A DNA stretch of 64,000 nucleotides from Aldrovandia affinis (Eukaryota > Chordata > Actinopteri > Notacanthiformes > Halosauridae). How positions within the stretch are numbered: the first letter of the stretch is position 1; every line of letters starts with the position of its first letter. The position numbers and the translations under genes are program-made. Shown here in pieces: positions 50,421 to 63,300 of this stretch. The notes under the pieces are model-generated. The model was not told where the DNA came from. It ran no database searches and worked only from the letters and a program-made list of their open reading frames with translations. Where the stretch lies: assembly GCA_029706075.1 (NCBI GenBank), contig JAINUG010000053.1:124001-188000 (forward strand). The letters are read 5' to 3'.

Positions 50421-52975
50421 GCTGATTTAAAACAAACACAAAAGTAAGCCTTCAGCAAAATCACACCGTGCAGCATTTGGGGGATAGATTGTATGTGTGC
50501 ACGGTGTTGCCTCACTGCCTGTATCCGCCATGTTTGAACAGCACTTGGGCAGAGGCCCGTACTAACTCAGGCTGTGGGCAATAGTCGACGCTGTTGCTCT
50601 GTGACTGTGAGGTGCTACGGTACATCTGTGTGTGTTCAGGAGATGTGAGCGCAACCGAAAGAGGTGCAGGAAGACAATGGCAGAGTTGTGACGGCTTCTA
50701 CCAGGCAGCTCCTCTCCCCCCCTGCTCTTGTTTGCCAAGGAGAACCATGGGTCTGATTTTGGCCAACTGTTTTAGCTGCAGTCCGTGTGGATCCATTTGT
50801 CACCTCAGTTCAGCTGTAGTTATTTATGCAGGTTTGAAAAACCTGTCTTTGATTCACCTCAAACTCTGTGGCCCCGAAAACACTTCCTGGTTTAGTGCAG
50901 GCACCAGTGTTGAATCCAAACTCAGAGGGACTCTGATGCAAGCCATTTTCCCTAATTACAATACATTGGTTTACTGAACCTTGCTATTGTTCAACTGGTT
51001 TAAGACTCTTCTCTACAATAAAAACATGTTATCCCACCATGTTACCTCCTGTTCGAGGACCACTACCATGCCTTGACTCCTATGCCCCTATGTAAAGACT
51101 CTATTGTAACAATACATCATTTATATAAAGTCTTGAGAAGAATGACATTCTTACATCCTGTAAGTCAGGATGAGTCACAATTCCAGCAGGAAGTATGACA
51201 AAATCAGGGACATACACATACAAGAATGTACTGCAATACAAATATAGGCTACATCCCATAAAGAGCAATAGGTTATGTTTGATAATCACCACAATTTTCA
51301 ACTAGTGACATGTGTGTGCCTATCTACTGGCCAATCAAACTGTTCAGAGAGAAACGCTTTGATAAAGCAAGACATGACTTGGTGATTTTTAAAAAATATA
51401 CATTATATAAATTATAAAGAGGATATAATATCTATTTGAATGAAAATGAACAGACAACATAATATTTGAATAAAAATTGATTTTATGTACTCAAAATAAA
51501 AGGCAATAATTATACGTTGAGGAATTACCAGTTCGTACCATTACGATGTTTTGGTAGACACTAATAGTATAACAAAGAGAAAGACAATACCATGTTGAAA
51601 ATATCCCTGGGCAGTTATCCATAATGCTCATGAAACTATACCTCAAAAATGTGCATGCTTCCCTTCCCCACTCCCATCTAGGATGATATGAGGCATGCAC
51701 TGAAAAAAAAGCTAGTTGAAAATCTCTAGTCTCTAGTTGAAAATATTGGAACCCCCATCTGCCTCTGTGTGCCCTCATTCCAAATGCTGTCACTTTGAGC
51801 TTATGAATCGAGATAAGTAATTTGTTGGTGTGGAATCCAGCATTGTCTGGTTTCTGTCTCTCTGAACAGCCACGGTTGGGAAATGCCAACAAAATGTCGA
51901 CCTGGCAAAAGCAGCCAATGCCGTTCTTCTGCGTGTCACTCCAAGCTGCAATGGCGTGTGTCTTTCGACGCTGCTTCATCCAGATGCAATTTGGAAAAGT
52001 GCCTCAGAGGCTGTTGTCTGCCATCACCAGGAAGCTGATGATTTAAGAGATGGCAACATTAAGAGATTGAAAAAAGAGGAGAGAACTGGACGTCTGAAAA
52101 ACCAAACGCGAATCGCGGCTGGAGCAGGCCGAACTCAATTTGCACCAGTCTCCAAGCAAACCCGGCAAGGTTTTATTTTTCATTTTAGCACCTTGAGCAG
52201 GAGGATCAAAATGATTACAAAAGACAGAAGACCTACGTTGGAAACCCACCCACAGATGGATCTTTAGCTGCCCAGACTGAGCCATCTTGAAATGTCAAGA
52301 GAAGGAGCAGACAGGGACTCCTTCAAACATTACCCTGGCTGGGCTAGAACATTAAGAACCAGTGACACCATGAATCGGGAGATAAGAAGAGATTAACGTA
52401 ATCATTAACAAAAACATTTCTCAACGTGAAAAATGTAGGGAATTTTTTGTTGAAGAATGCACAGAATTGCAACAGCACCTCCGGAGTAAAACATTGGTTC
52501 AGGAGCTAAGCTGCTAAGCCACTGCCCATATCGTCTTATCTGAAAGCCATTTGTTTTGAGAGAACAGGATTTTTGGCAAAATCAAATAATGTGTTTAAAT
52601 AATAGATGAATCTAGAGAAAATGCTAAAGTGGCTGTCCTTACACACAAATTCCATGCCATTTCAAAGACTCAGAACATGCTAAACCAACCAGGTTAAGTT
52701 TAGGTAAAAGTTCCCCATATGTTTGGCGACATAAAAATGCCACTCTAAAATAGTGAAAGACCTATTTATACTGCATCATATTTCACATGTACAAAACCAC
52801 CACGAATCCAAGCAACCTCTGTTGATGCACTCATCATCCGTTGTTCTGTAAGTGTAACCAAAATTAGCTCTTATATTCAATCCTCTAGTAGTCTGTATGG
52901 GGTGTATTAATGCAGTAAAAAACAGCAATTAATTGTTGGATTAGGAGAATCTCACATTGCACTGGTCTGCAAAAC

Positions 52976-53720
52976 CCACACCTATCATTGTATGAAACAT
53001 CATTACTACACTCTACACACACCCATCACTGTATGAAACATCATTACTACACTCTACACACACCTATCACTGTATGAAACATCATTACTACACTCTACAC
53101 ACACCTATCACTGTATGAAACATCATTACTACACTCTACACACACCCATCACTGTATGAAACATCATTACTACACTCTACACACACCCATCACTGTATGA
53201 AACATCATTACTACACTCTACACACACCTATCACTGTATGAAACATCATTACTACACTCTACACACACCTATCACTGTATGAAACATCATTACTACACTC
53301 TACACACACCCATCACTGTATGAAACATCATTACTACACTCTACACACACCCATCACTGTATGAAACATCATTACTACACTCTACACACACCCATCACTG
53401 TATGAAACATCATTACTACACTCTACACACACCATCACTGTATGAAACATCATTACTACACTGTACACACACCTATCACTGTATGAAACATCATTACTAC
53501 ACTCTACACACACATCACTGTATGAAACATCATTACTACACTCTACACACACCCATCACTGTATGAAACATCATTACTACACTCTACACACACCTATTAC
53601 TGTATGAAACATCATTACTACATCACTGTATGAAACATCATTACTACACTCTACACACACCTATCACTGTATGAAACATCATTACTACACTCTACACATG
53701 CCTATCACTCCTTCCTACAC
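52976..53720 (+). repeat. Minisatellite, unit 41 bp
   Basis: About 18 nearly identical units carrying 'atcactgtatgaaacatcat' then 'tactacactctacacacacc'. Main variation is cccatcac versus cctatcac; a few units are shortened (near 53430, 53510 and 53620). The array grades on its right side into much older copies (next entry). Confidence 0.96.
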
Positions 53721-54035
53721 ACCAAACACAGCAATCGATGTATGCAAAATACTTCCTACAAGTGGCATACAGTAATCAATGTGTAAGAGATAGCTACTTC
53801 CTACACACATCACACAGAAATGACTGTATGACATATCATTCCTTCACTCCGAGCACAGCAATGACTGTATGAGAGATTCTTCCTACACACCACACAAAGC
53901 AATTACTGTGTAAGAGATAGCTAATTCCTAAAACCACAATGATTGGATGACATATCCTTCCTTTACACCTCATACAGAAATGACTGTATGACATATCGTT
54001 CTTCCACGTCACACACAGCCATCACTGTATGAGAG
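53721..54035 (+). repeat. Decayed flank of the 41-bp minisatellite
   Basis: Repeated but diverged motifs 'gactgtatgacatatc', 'cttcctacacaccacac' and 'aatgactgtatgagag' at roughly 40-60 bp spacing, clearly related to the adjacent homogeneous array. It looks like the unhomogenised edge of the same array. Confidence 0.75.
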
Positions 54036-54059
54036 AACGGGTCCCCGGGAGACAGAGGA

Positions 54060-54310
54060 GCACTGTTTTACAAAGGCTGGGAAAATTATAATGTGCCCAC
54101 CAAGAGAATATTTACTGAGCCTAATAATGCTAAATGTCATCAGTTTATTGGATTTATGGATTGATGTTGTGAAACGGGGAGATGCGCACAGAGCGGAATA
54201 TGCTAAAAGATGCAGACGCAATAAAGGAGGCGGGCATTGCAATGCTTTCAGATCAATCTTCACGTTTCCCCGCCATCTCCCATCACCCCAGATAAAATCC
54301 TGATGTGCAG
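54060..54310. promoter_or_regulatory. Candidate conserved non-coding element
   Basis: Sharp change from the minisatellite to complex, repeat-free sequence with 'gggaaaattataatgtgccc', 'cagtttattggatttatgga' and 'gatcaatcttcacg'. No coding frame is recognised. Confidence 0.22.
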
Positions 54311-54549
54311 TGAAAGGCCAGGGTCGGGCGCAGGCCACAATGGGAGGGGGGAGGGGGGAAGGGGTCAGCTTTGAAATTCCTCTCTTTGTCTCCTGGACAG
54401 GTTATAGTAAGCTGGGCCATTGTTTTTTTATTTTCACAATATAATTTCCTGATAGCCGGGGGGAGAAGCCACGTGGGCCGGTCCATCTATGAGGTCATTG
54501 TTTTGGTTGCCATATTGGATCGACGCTGACCTCCTACAGGCTGGCTTCA

Positions 54550-55130
54550 TTACACTTTCCATCATCCGTGTGGCGACGGAGCTCCTCTTTCTCAGACCTG
54601 CGGTCGGGATCGATACAGATGAGACTACTGTTTCAACGGCGCCTTCTTGGCTCTTTGTTTTCACAATCTACACAACACTTGACCCGGAACTCCAACTCCA
54701 ACGGTCTACCTCACCTGGGCGCAACTGCTACCCCACCCCCCTTGACCTGGGCAATCCAATATCACTGTGATTCAGGGCCAAGAAGGCTTGCCTTGCATCA
54801 TAAATCAGGTCAATTGTCCTCGGCCAATCGGATCTCTGTCAGACCGCGAGAACAGAGGCCTGGCGGTGTTCCGCTTCCCGCCAAAGCACTTGGCACGTGG
54901 CCACTTCCTTGCTGCGGGCGAGCCTTGATCCGTTTCGATCGCCGCGAGACAAATATCCAAATATGTATAAATATGGAGCTGGTGAGCGCTTCCCGCAGCT
55001 TGTCAGAGTCTGTTGCCGCAGTAACGGCGGCCAATCAGCCACGAGCCGAAACGCAGCCAAGAGCACTTGAACCCTGGATGGCATTTCTGCAGCGGCCGCT
55101 TGATTCCTTAGTCTGACTGATGGGAACAGC
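54550..55130. promoter_or_regulatory. GC-rich block with two CCAAT boxes
   Basis: CpG-rich region with CCAAT on the plus strand near 54826 (cggccaatcggatc) and 55031 (ggcggccaatcagcc), and a tatgtataaatatg stretch near 54960. The open frames (up to 182 codons) match nothing I know. It could be a promoter of a distal dab2ip isoform or of a non-coding RNA. Confidence 0.25.
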
Positions 55131-55494
55131 GGACAGTTTCTACATAAGGCGCTCAGTGCGGCATGCAGGAGCGTGAATACATTCAAATTACAGTCATCCT
55201 GTAATTCAGGAGAACATGTTCCCTATGCAATATTCATACCATATTCACTACGTGCGCGTGTGATGTTGAATTTTGCATGCACTTCCACTGCGTGTGAATT
55301 TATTTAAGCCCTTTCCAAAGGGAGGCCACTGTAAATAGTTAATAGTGTGCTTGGGCAGTGCAGTTGGAATTGATTTTCCAATACACAAGAGAAGCTCCTA
55401 ACAGAGGATACCACCCATCTTTCCCCCTGTGGGGTCCCATAACTGATTTTCTACATACAGGTTTGCTATGTTAGGCGGAATATTCCGGAGCGAT

Positions 55495-55630
55495 GTTTCG
55501 GTAGAATGGAGTAGTTACTGCCTCCACCAGAAAAGCTAGGGATTCAAATCCTGGCCGAGGCACTGCTACTGTAACCTTGAGCAGAGGGCTTCATATGAAT
55601 TGTTCCAGTGAAAATCCAGCTGCATAAATT
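55495..55630 (+). mobile_element. tRNA-derived SINE fragment
   Basis: B-box-like 'ggattcaaatcctggccgag', then 'gtaaccttgagcagagggct' and 'ccagctgcataaat': the same ordered landmarks as the 16.9 kb element but diverged. Confidence 0.65.
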
Positions 55631-55979
55631 GGTTCCTGAATCTGAGCTGCAGATAAAGTGTAGGCCTTGCTGTACGAGTTCTGCTTAACTGGTAAATGTA
55701 TGAAGAATTGAGATTTCTTCTTCTGAATATTTATGACAGGCACTCCTGCAGAAAGACAGGAGCGTGACGAAGAGTAAAAGGAGTAGGAAGAGGCAACATC
55801 AGAGGCACAAAAGAGCAAAAACAATAATGATGGAGAGAGTGATGCAAAGAGGAAGAAAAGCAAGAGGAAGAGGAGGAAAAGCATGGACGTCCACGAGAAT
55901 AGAGTAGATGGCACAAGAAGAAGAAGAAGAGAGGACAGAGCAGAAGAGTGAAAATGAGGGAGAGGAGCGACAGAGTAAA

Positions 55980-56235
55980 AACAAGAGTGGAGGAGAGGGC
56001 AGCGTGACAAACAGAAGGAGGAGAGAGAAAATAGAAAGGAGAGGGCAGTGTGGTTAACATTGTGAGGGAGAGGAGGAGGAGAGAGCGCAGTGTGACAAAC
56101 AGAACCAGGAGAAAGAGAGTAGAATAGAGAAGGCGGTGCAGTACACAGTGTGAGGGAGAGAGGGACTAGAACAGAGGAAAGGGTGGAGTGATAAACAGTG
56201 TGAGGGAGAGGAGGAGATTGGGTGGTGCGATAAAC
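55980..56235 (+). repeat. Purine-rich degenerate minisatellite
   Basis: Units of roughly 50-60 bp carrying 'gcagtgtgacaaacag' or 'cagtgtgagggagagg' variants, embedded in an A/G-rich tract from about 55745. A 304-codon minus-strand frame (55591-56505) made of Leu/Ser/Phe runs is a by-product. Confidence 0.75.
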
Positions 56236-58732
56236 AATGGCGGTTTTCAGGGTGCTGTTAAGGTGGCTTTGTGACAGGATGGAGGCGGCATGGCGACACA
56301 GTGCGCACTCACCCCCAGCTGACATCTGCAGCGCTCTCTCCACAAGCGTCAGGGTGGCCAGACACAACGGCGGATCTGTAAAACGAGAAAGCCGCGTATC
56401 TCCCTTCACATTCCCTGCACTCAGCTCCACAGCCAGGTTCCTCCAGCATGGAGTCACAGAGGAGAACCAGACAATGTCCAGGTTTAAAGCAAATTTACGC
56501 AGCACTTTCCTGGATGTGAACAGTGTTGCAGCAGTGGCTATGACCTTTTAGAGGAAAACAGACAACCCATTACTAGGAGACAGGAATGGGGGGAGGGGGA
56601 CATGAGCAGGAAAGCATTTGACCCAGGAATATGATTGGCTACTGGAGGGTGGCTGTTACGTCACTCCACCCCTCTTCCCAAAGGGTATGATTTTTCTAAT
56701 GGGTTTCTGATGAAAAGAGACGCACCATGAAATGTTAGTGCTGACCGCTCTCTTTGTGATTCTTTTGATGTATAACACACAGAACATGAATGGGACAGAT
56801 CTGCAGCACTGACAGAATGCACACTGTGACCCTGGAAAAACTGGAAAAGCATTCATGCTTACAGCCACCAAGCTAATAATAGGTGTGCGCAATAGGAACC
56901 CCGGAATGCATCTCATATGCACAAAAAGAGAGAAAGACATAACAAAGGGACAAACGGGGGCGAGAGACCTAATAAGTCTTTTTAACGAAAAGCCCAAGGC
57001 TCCCGTCTTTCTTAGGCAGAGGGTTCACCAATGACTCATCTGACCAATGTCTTTTGTGGCTGGAGCGGACGAGCAGGCAAAGCAGGAACACTTTTTTTAA
57101 CGGTCTAATCAGTTGCCATGAACAGATTTGTTTCCATTGGCAACGCTTTTGCCGTGACCCGCGTTTTATTGAAACCCGCATGAGCTATTAGTGGGAAGCT
57201 ACTTCATCAGTTCCAAATGATGCTTTGTATTCCCGTCTAATGGCTGAGGAAATATCCTGTAAGGGTGACGAAGCTGGAACGGTGTTGGACATTGGCGGGC
57301 TGGTTGTAATCGACTAATCAAATAATCGACTAATAGCTAATCTATCAACAGTCAATGGTGGTCCACCAAATCCAAATGACAAGACAAACCATTGCTCATC
57401 AGTCAACAGCCAACGCTAATGGTCCCAATCAATGTCACAACTTTTGCGCTGGGAGCCAACTGTGGCTGATGGCAAAATGAAATTGGCCCTGTGTTAACTG
57501 CCAGCACTGGCACACAGTTGGATGATTTACAATTTACCAACAATCACCCACCGACCTACAGACAATATTTTTCCATTGCTGGATGGCTTTATATGACCCA
57601 AAAATCAACATGCTAGAATGTTTTTGTTTAGCGGTTAAAGTTCCCAATTATCAAACAGTTGGTCAGCTGGCCATGTTTACTGGATATAACAACTGTGATG
57701 TATTTGGTGCATCTGTGATGTAATTTATAAAAATGTATATTGTGTAGCACTACCAAGTGCGGACTGACTTTGGCTACAGGGGAGGAAAAATGGCAGACGC
57801 CCTGACACTTCATTGTGTTATGAAGCCAGTTAGCAGGTGGTGTGTCAGCCCTTGTCGTGAGTTAGGAGGGTGTTTTGACAACCTCTCTACTCACCGGGAA
57901 GGAAGAAGACTCAGGTCATACCTGGCCACTACAAATACAGAACAGCCCTGTTTTCCTGGCCTCAAAAATAATTATGGAAAGTGCACCCCTATCTCGAATT
58001 CAATCACACTACCTCCGAGAGCCTCTTTGCCCATCACCTCTTTAAAACAAAATACTCTCATCTGCTCCCAAATCAGCTATGTAATTCTATGCATCCCCCT
58101 TTCCCCTTTTGTCTTTTGTCAACTTTTTATCAATCATGATGGATTCTCTACTATTTTTTAAATATTGTTTTCCCTTTCCTTTTCTGTCACACTGCAGTAC
58201 GAGGACCCTCAAAAAATCATTTTGTCTGAGCAGGGCCCAAGACTGCTGTGTTTCTCCTGTAAGCAGTGTTTTATTTCTGTATGAATAAATAAAATCGCAA
58301 TAAAAATGAGAGGGGATGAGGGAAAGCCTGACAGACAAACAAACAGCCAGGGTTGGTAAAAACACGGGCGGCGTAGACACGCATCGATAATGCAGGGACC
58401 TTGCTTTGCAGGTGAGGCAGGTTTGAGTGACGGCCAGGACAAAGATGAGGAGCATGTGCAACCATGCGATCAATGGCAGAAAGGAAAGGATCCGTCATGA
58501 GAAGTGGAATTAACATGGAAGCAACATGTTCGCTAAGTGGAACTAACGTGTTCGCTAATCCACATGCTAATTGTCTTATCAACAAAAAAACTAGCGAAAA
58601 AAAGGCCTTTCTGTTTTCCATTCTGTTTTCTATCCCAACAGAGGTGTTCAAACAAGCATTTAATGCCAACTGCAGACAAATGGCCAGGAAACTGGCATGA
58701 ACCCTTTATCACATCTCCACATCTAATACTTC

Positions 58733-58740
<8 letters not shown>
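56236..58740. other. Intron without recognised genes
   Basis: No exon, transposon or RNA recognised. A short duplication 'aatcgactaat' sits near 57309-57335. Confidence 0.6.
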
Positions 58741-58779
<39 letters not shown>

Positions 58780-58792
58780 CATAATAATAATC

Positions 58793-58831
<39 letters not shown>
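58741..58831 (+). repeat. AAT trinucleotide microsatellite
   Basis: About 30 AAT units with two or three ATC interruptions. It encodes poly-Asn in one frame, but only as an artefact. Confidence 0.97.
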
Positions 58832-58832
<1 letters not shown>

Positions 58833-61451
58833 AGCTGCTGGTTCATTTCAACCAGCCTGTGATACTAGGTCAGGGTCTCCCCCATTGGAGGGACGTTTAG
58901 ACTGGAGAGTGCAGTACCTGTGTCTGTATTTGTGCCTCCTGATGAAATGGAATAAAAGACTCCAAAAATAGAGAGAATGTAGCGGAATATCATTAATGCA
59001 TGAGGTGAAATGTCTTGGGCAGCGTGACGCATGCTTTTTTGGCTCTTGTAGAGGTCTTAACAAAAGGCCAAACGGTGATTTAACACATTCACATGTTCTT
59101 GTTGTTCTTGTGGATAATTCCAAAGTAAAACTGTATACGCTTTATTATTTAAACAGTTTCCTTTTAAGGATTTCATTATGGGAATTCGATAATTATGGGG
59201 TTCTGTGTGGAATTGTTTCCTTCCCAAACAAATACGCGTGTTCCCTTACCCCGTTTGTCTGTACGCGTGAACTGCAGTGCAGCGTCACATGACCGCGCTT
59301 GCCTGCCAAAGTCGATTGCGCCATCGAGGGCTTACAGCGCCATTGTGATGTCTCAAAGGCCCAGCGTCCACCATCGCACGCGCCTTTCTGCTCTGTAATT
59401 AAGTAGGACACGGAGGTAGTGCCGTGAGCGATATGGATGGCCTGGCAGTCGCGCTTTGTCATAAGACCCCATTAGAGGCTCAGACTTCAAAGGCTCCCTG
59501 CTGTGTCCCCATGTCCGTTCCCTCTAATAACAGTGGGGCCGATGACTCACAATGCACCTGTGGCCAGGTGTTGAACCACGGCGCCGCGCGGAACGTGTGC
59601 AAGTTTGATTGTATTGTTAATTGTTTGATGACAACAGACAATGTGTCTACAGTATATGTATAGACACAATAGACGATGTGTATATCGCATATAAGCGACT
59701 AAAATGGGGGTCTGGTTTCAGATCATTAAAAAATGACGCAGTTATCCTCAAAAGGATCCCAACACAAGGGTTGAAAACAGTATAACTCTACTTGTTTCCG
59801 TCTTATTCAGTAGGCACATTAGCTACCTGTTTTCTCTTTCTCTCCGGAGCCGATGAATCTTTTCCCTGAACATGCTTCTGCAGGTTGAGCCGTTCCTGCC
59901 GCAGGGAGCAGCTGCAGCCTTGAACTCCTCAATCACGGCAATTGGTTGACAGATAACCAGGGAGTTGAAATGACCAATCAGCTGCTCTTGCTGTGTGTGG
60001 GGCCATGCGCCCTTTGGGCAGTGTCAGGCCAGAAAGATCAACCAATGGATGAATGCGCCTCAGAGTTGGGCTCGGCCTATCTGCTTTCCTTTTTTCTGAG
60101 CGCACGCTGGGCTGCGAGAATGATCTCTGAGGGTGAAATATTTTCCTTTCTCCCCCAACCCTGGAGAGCACTGAAGCACTAATGAGGGCCACTCCTGACA
60201 CCAAAGGGATTCGTTTAATGCCATCGTTGGGCTTGATATCTCACTCAGATACGCTCTAAAGATGTCGGGGTGGCTGGCAGTCTTCCAACGCCACGTCCAG
60301 GTGAATCCGTCGTAACCGTGTCCCCTGCGGGCACAGCGGCATTGTGGGAGAATAGCTGAGCGGAGCATGCCAGGCAGACGGGAAAGCTCATTGGTTAAGG
60401 TCGGGAGCATGTGTGTCGCTGCGATTCGAGCCAGCGAGTGCCTGTATACGCGGATTGGAAGGGGGGATTTTACCTGTCGATTGTGATCGATTTCATGTGG
60501 CCCGATTCACGAAACGTCACTGGACCCGAACTCGCAATGCAAAAAAAAAAAAGAGGAGCAGCCGATGTTTAAAAACCCTCGCTGTTCTTAACCTGACTCA
60601 CAATTTGGCAGTCGTACATGTATCATTCCTCATTAAGAACAGTGAGTGTTTTCTCTGCTGTGTGATTTTTTTTCCCACAGGCATGCTGGTAATATGAATT
60701 GATAACGTTGACGATTCTTATTCACCTTCAGGCACATGGTGTTTGAGTGCACAACTCAAATACATTTCAACTGAATCGGGGTCACAGGGATCTAAAAATG
60801 AATGCACTGCATTAGTGCAGCACGTTAATCAACCGAACACTGCTGTTAGAGCTTAAGTCCAACGGCTGCCAGGGAGGCAGGGAACTCACCTCAAAAAAAA
60901 GGCTTCAGGCCAGTCCCACCCATCAGCAGCTAATTCTACTTTATTTAATCATGTTTAATGGGTTACTGTGGAGTGTATTACCTAAATACACTTTGCAGAA
61001 AATAATAATCAAAATAATAATAAAGGAATTGGGTCCCAGTTGCCAGTTTTGGTTATAAAAAAGCAGAACTCTCTTTTTCATAATAACTAAATGGACTTAA
61101 TGTTTTATGTGATGTGTGTGAAGGCAGAGCTACAGCACCCCATTAGAAGCAATCAAGTAGAATGGAGATAGGCTGCTAATGGGTCATCCTTATTTAAAAT
61201 AGTCTGCTTGTTTATCATGCAGGACAATCGAAAACAAGCTCAGGGTCATTATCAGATGAAAGTCTCTGCCTCTCCCATTCGGAGCTGACATGCAGCCACT
61301 GGTGAAGTCTCACTCTTGTGTCGGCCATGTGGTTATACCCCAGACATCAGCTGAAACGTACCTGGCCTCCTGAACCTTACTCCAGCACTCAAGTGGGTGA
61401 AATATCTGAACTGAAGGATCGGACCCATAACTTACATACGCCGCCATTACA
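58832..61451. other. Intron, partly CpG-rich
   Basis: CpG-rich from about 59230 to 59600 and 60200 to 60540. A tRNA-like fragment (tggttaaggtcggg... gattcgagcc, about 60390-60440) may be a decayed SINE head. Confidence 0.5.
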
Positions 61452-61790
61452 CCATGGAGTCATTATCATTGCATACGTATGTGGCTGCCTATCAGGGATG
61501 CGGTTCGAAACCCGTCTCTGCCAGACTGGCCCTGGCCATTAGTCCTGATCGGGGGCGGCATTTGGCTGTCCGCCCCGGGGGGGTGAGCCGGCACAAGTGC
61601 ATCGAGGAGCAGGAAGGGCGTCCGTGGTCGCGCTCCGTCTTGAAGGAGGTGGGTCTGCCGACCCGGGAAATTGGCTCGTTACCCGGAGGATGGGCGGTGG
61701 ACTCGTGGGGGAGGGTGAATCGAGATAAATAGAGCGTATAATTGGTAACCAAATTGGGAGAAAAACATGAAAAAATTTGAAACAATAAAT
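61452..61790 (+). mobile_element. SINE copy (same family)
   Basis: B box GGTTCGAAACC at about 61503, core 'gggggcggcatttggctgtc' pairing with 'cgccccgg', middle 'gtcttgaaggaggtgggtc', and tail 'taaccaaattgggagaaaaa'. The middle differs from the 5.3-5.7 kb copy, which suggests a second subfamily. The left end is set about 50 bp before the B box and is approximate. No target-site duplication was found. Confidence 0.85.
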
Positions 61791-62762
61791 ACATTTTGTT
61801 TTTAAAAATCATTGCATGAGTAGACAGAGGCGGACTGTTGCAGGAGACTTCACGGCCCCCTCGACAAGGTAGTCCAGTTTGCACGGCTGGCAAAAACACA
61901 CGTGTGCACTCACCGGCCACACACCCCCATTAAAGCGCGCTCATCCAGGAAGTCCGACAGAGGAAGGAAGTCAACGTAATGATGGACGCAGCTCAACTCA
62001 ATGGCGGATGTAACATGAAGAAGAGAGATTCCCCATCCATGCGCAGCAGGCTTTCAGGGGACCCGTTACTGGATGCTGTTCTAAAGGATGGATATTTAGG
62101 AGTAACAGACACCTGCCAGGTATCTAGCTGTATGTGAAAGGAATAGACATTCAAAAGACGTCCTTTCCTTTTGTTGCGTTGAGGGGGGGAGGCCCAATCC
62201 TAACCGTCCACAGAGGAAATCTTGATTCATTTCAGGTTTTGCTGACACTGCCTCTGAAAAGCGTGGTGAAAGAACGCTCCCCAGAGAAACTTTGTTTCTG
62301 GCATTTTTTGTTTTTGTTGTCATCGGATCTCATTCCGGTCGCGTGATGTCGGCTTTGAACGCTTCTGCGGAGGGGTGCACGACGGCCTGAGTGACAACGA
62401 TTCAGGGCCGAGGGGGGTGAAGGTACCATACGCACACCCCACTGTGCACGAGGGGGGTGGCTGCAAGCTTTCGTGAGAAGCGTGAAGCTATCAATACGCC
62501 ATGAAATCAGACATTAAATAGTTTCCGTTGCACAGCGTTGGCGTGGGTGAGCTCATTACGGATCGGCGGCCCCCGGCTCTGTAATTTGCCGCGGGCGAGG
62601 TCAGCAGAGTTAACCGGGCAACAGACTGGTGAAACGGCGCCCTGGCACCGGTCCCTGCAGAGTGCCACTGAGGTCCAGGGCCCCGCTGAACCATGACTCC
62701 ACCAGCCTGTCACCACAGTAGGGTGGGCTTCACACCTCTAAACTCCCAATGCAAGCAGTCTG

Positions 62763-62765
<3 letters not shown>
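61791..62765. other. Intron, CpG-rich toward its right
   Basis: CpG-rich between about 62340 and 62700. No exon or repeat recognised. Confidence 0.5.
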
Positions 62766-62834
<69 letters not shown>

Positions 62835-62932
62835 AATGCACATGCACACACACAAATGCACATGCACACATGCACACACACACACACATAAATGCACATG
62901 CACACACAAATGCACACACATGCGCACACACA

Positions 62933-62972
<40 letters not shown>

Positions 62973-63010
62973 TGCACATGCACACACGCAGCAAACACGG
63001 CCTGCACAAA
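62766..63010 (+). repeat. CA microsatellite with AATGCACATG variant units
   Basis: Pure (CA)n to about 62832, then repeated 'aaatgcacatgcacacacac' units and another pure CA run. Confidence 0.97.
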
Positions 63011-63300
63011 CAATATGCTCACACACACGCACACACGGACAGCTCTGCATAAACAGGGCCTGCAAACAATGTTCACAAACACCCAAACACACACATACAG
63101 CACTACTTCATGAACAGGGTCAGCACACAGTCTGCACAAATGTGCACTCAGTGCAGACAGACATACACCCACACACACGGACATGCACAAACACACACAT
63201 ACACACAAACACACCCATAGCGCTTCACAAATGGCACTGCATGAACAGGGCCTCCCCACAGTCTGCGCTAACAATATGCTCACACACTGTCCACACACCT
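63000..63300 (+). repeat. Degenerate higher-order repeat in CA-rich sequence
   Basis: The segment 'catgaacagggcctgcac' followed by 'acaaacaatatgctcacac' or variants recurs near 63000, 63050, 63110 and 63240, separated by CA-rich spacers of unequal length. A 367-codon frame over this area (62836-63939) is low-complexity and not a gene. Confidence 0.7.

Larger units (their letters stand above)
43141..52975. other. Intron, mostly single-copy sequence
   Basis: About 9.8 kb with an ATT-rich patch at 43255-43320 and a short GA repeat at 46.24 kb. Open frames of up to 162 codons match nothing I know. Apart from the candidate element at 50.1 kb, nothing supported. Confidence 0.6.

Noticed and set aside
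50594-50977. 127-codon plus-strand frame as a gene
   Set aside because: No domain, no coding-like codon bias and no splice context.
55591-56505. 304-codon open frame, minus strand
   Set aside because: Leu/Ser/Phe/Cys runs come from the purine-rich tandem repeat on the other strand; no domain and no splice signals.
56237-56551. 104-codon plus-strand frame as a gene
   Set aside because: No recognisable family, no splice sites, next to a simple repeat.
60386-60450. tRNA-like A and B boxes
   Set aside because: Fragmentary and without acceptor stem pairing that I could find; at most a decayed SINE head.
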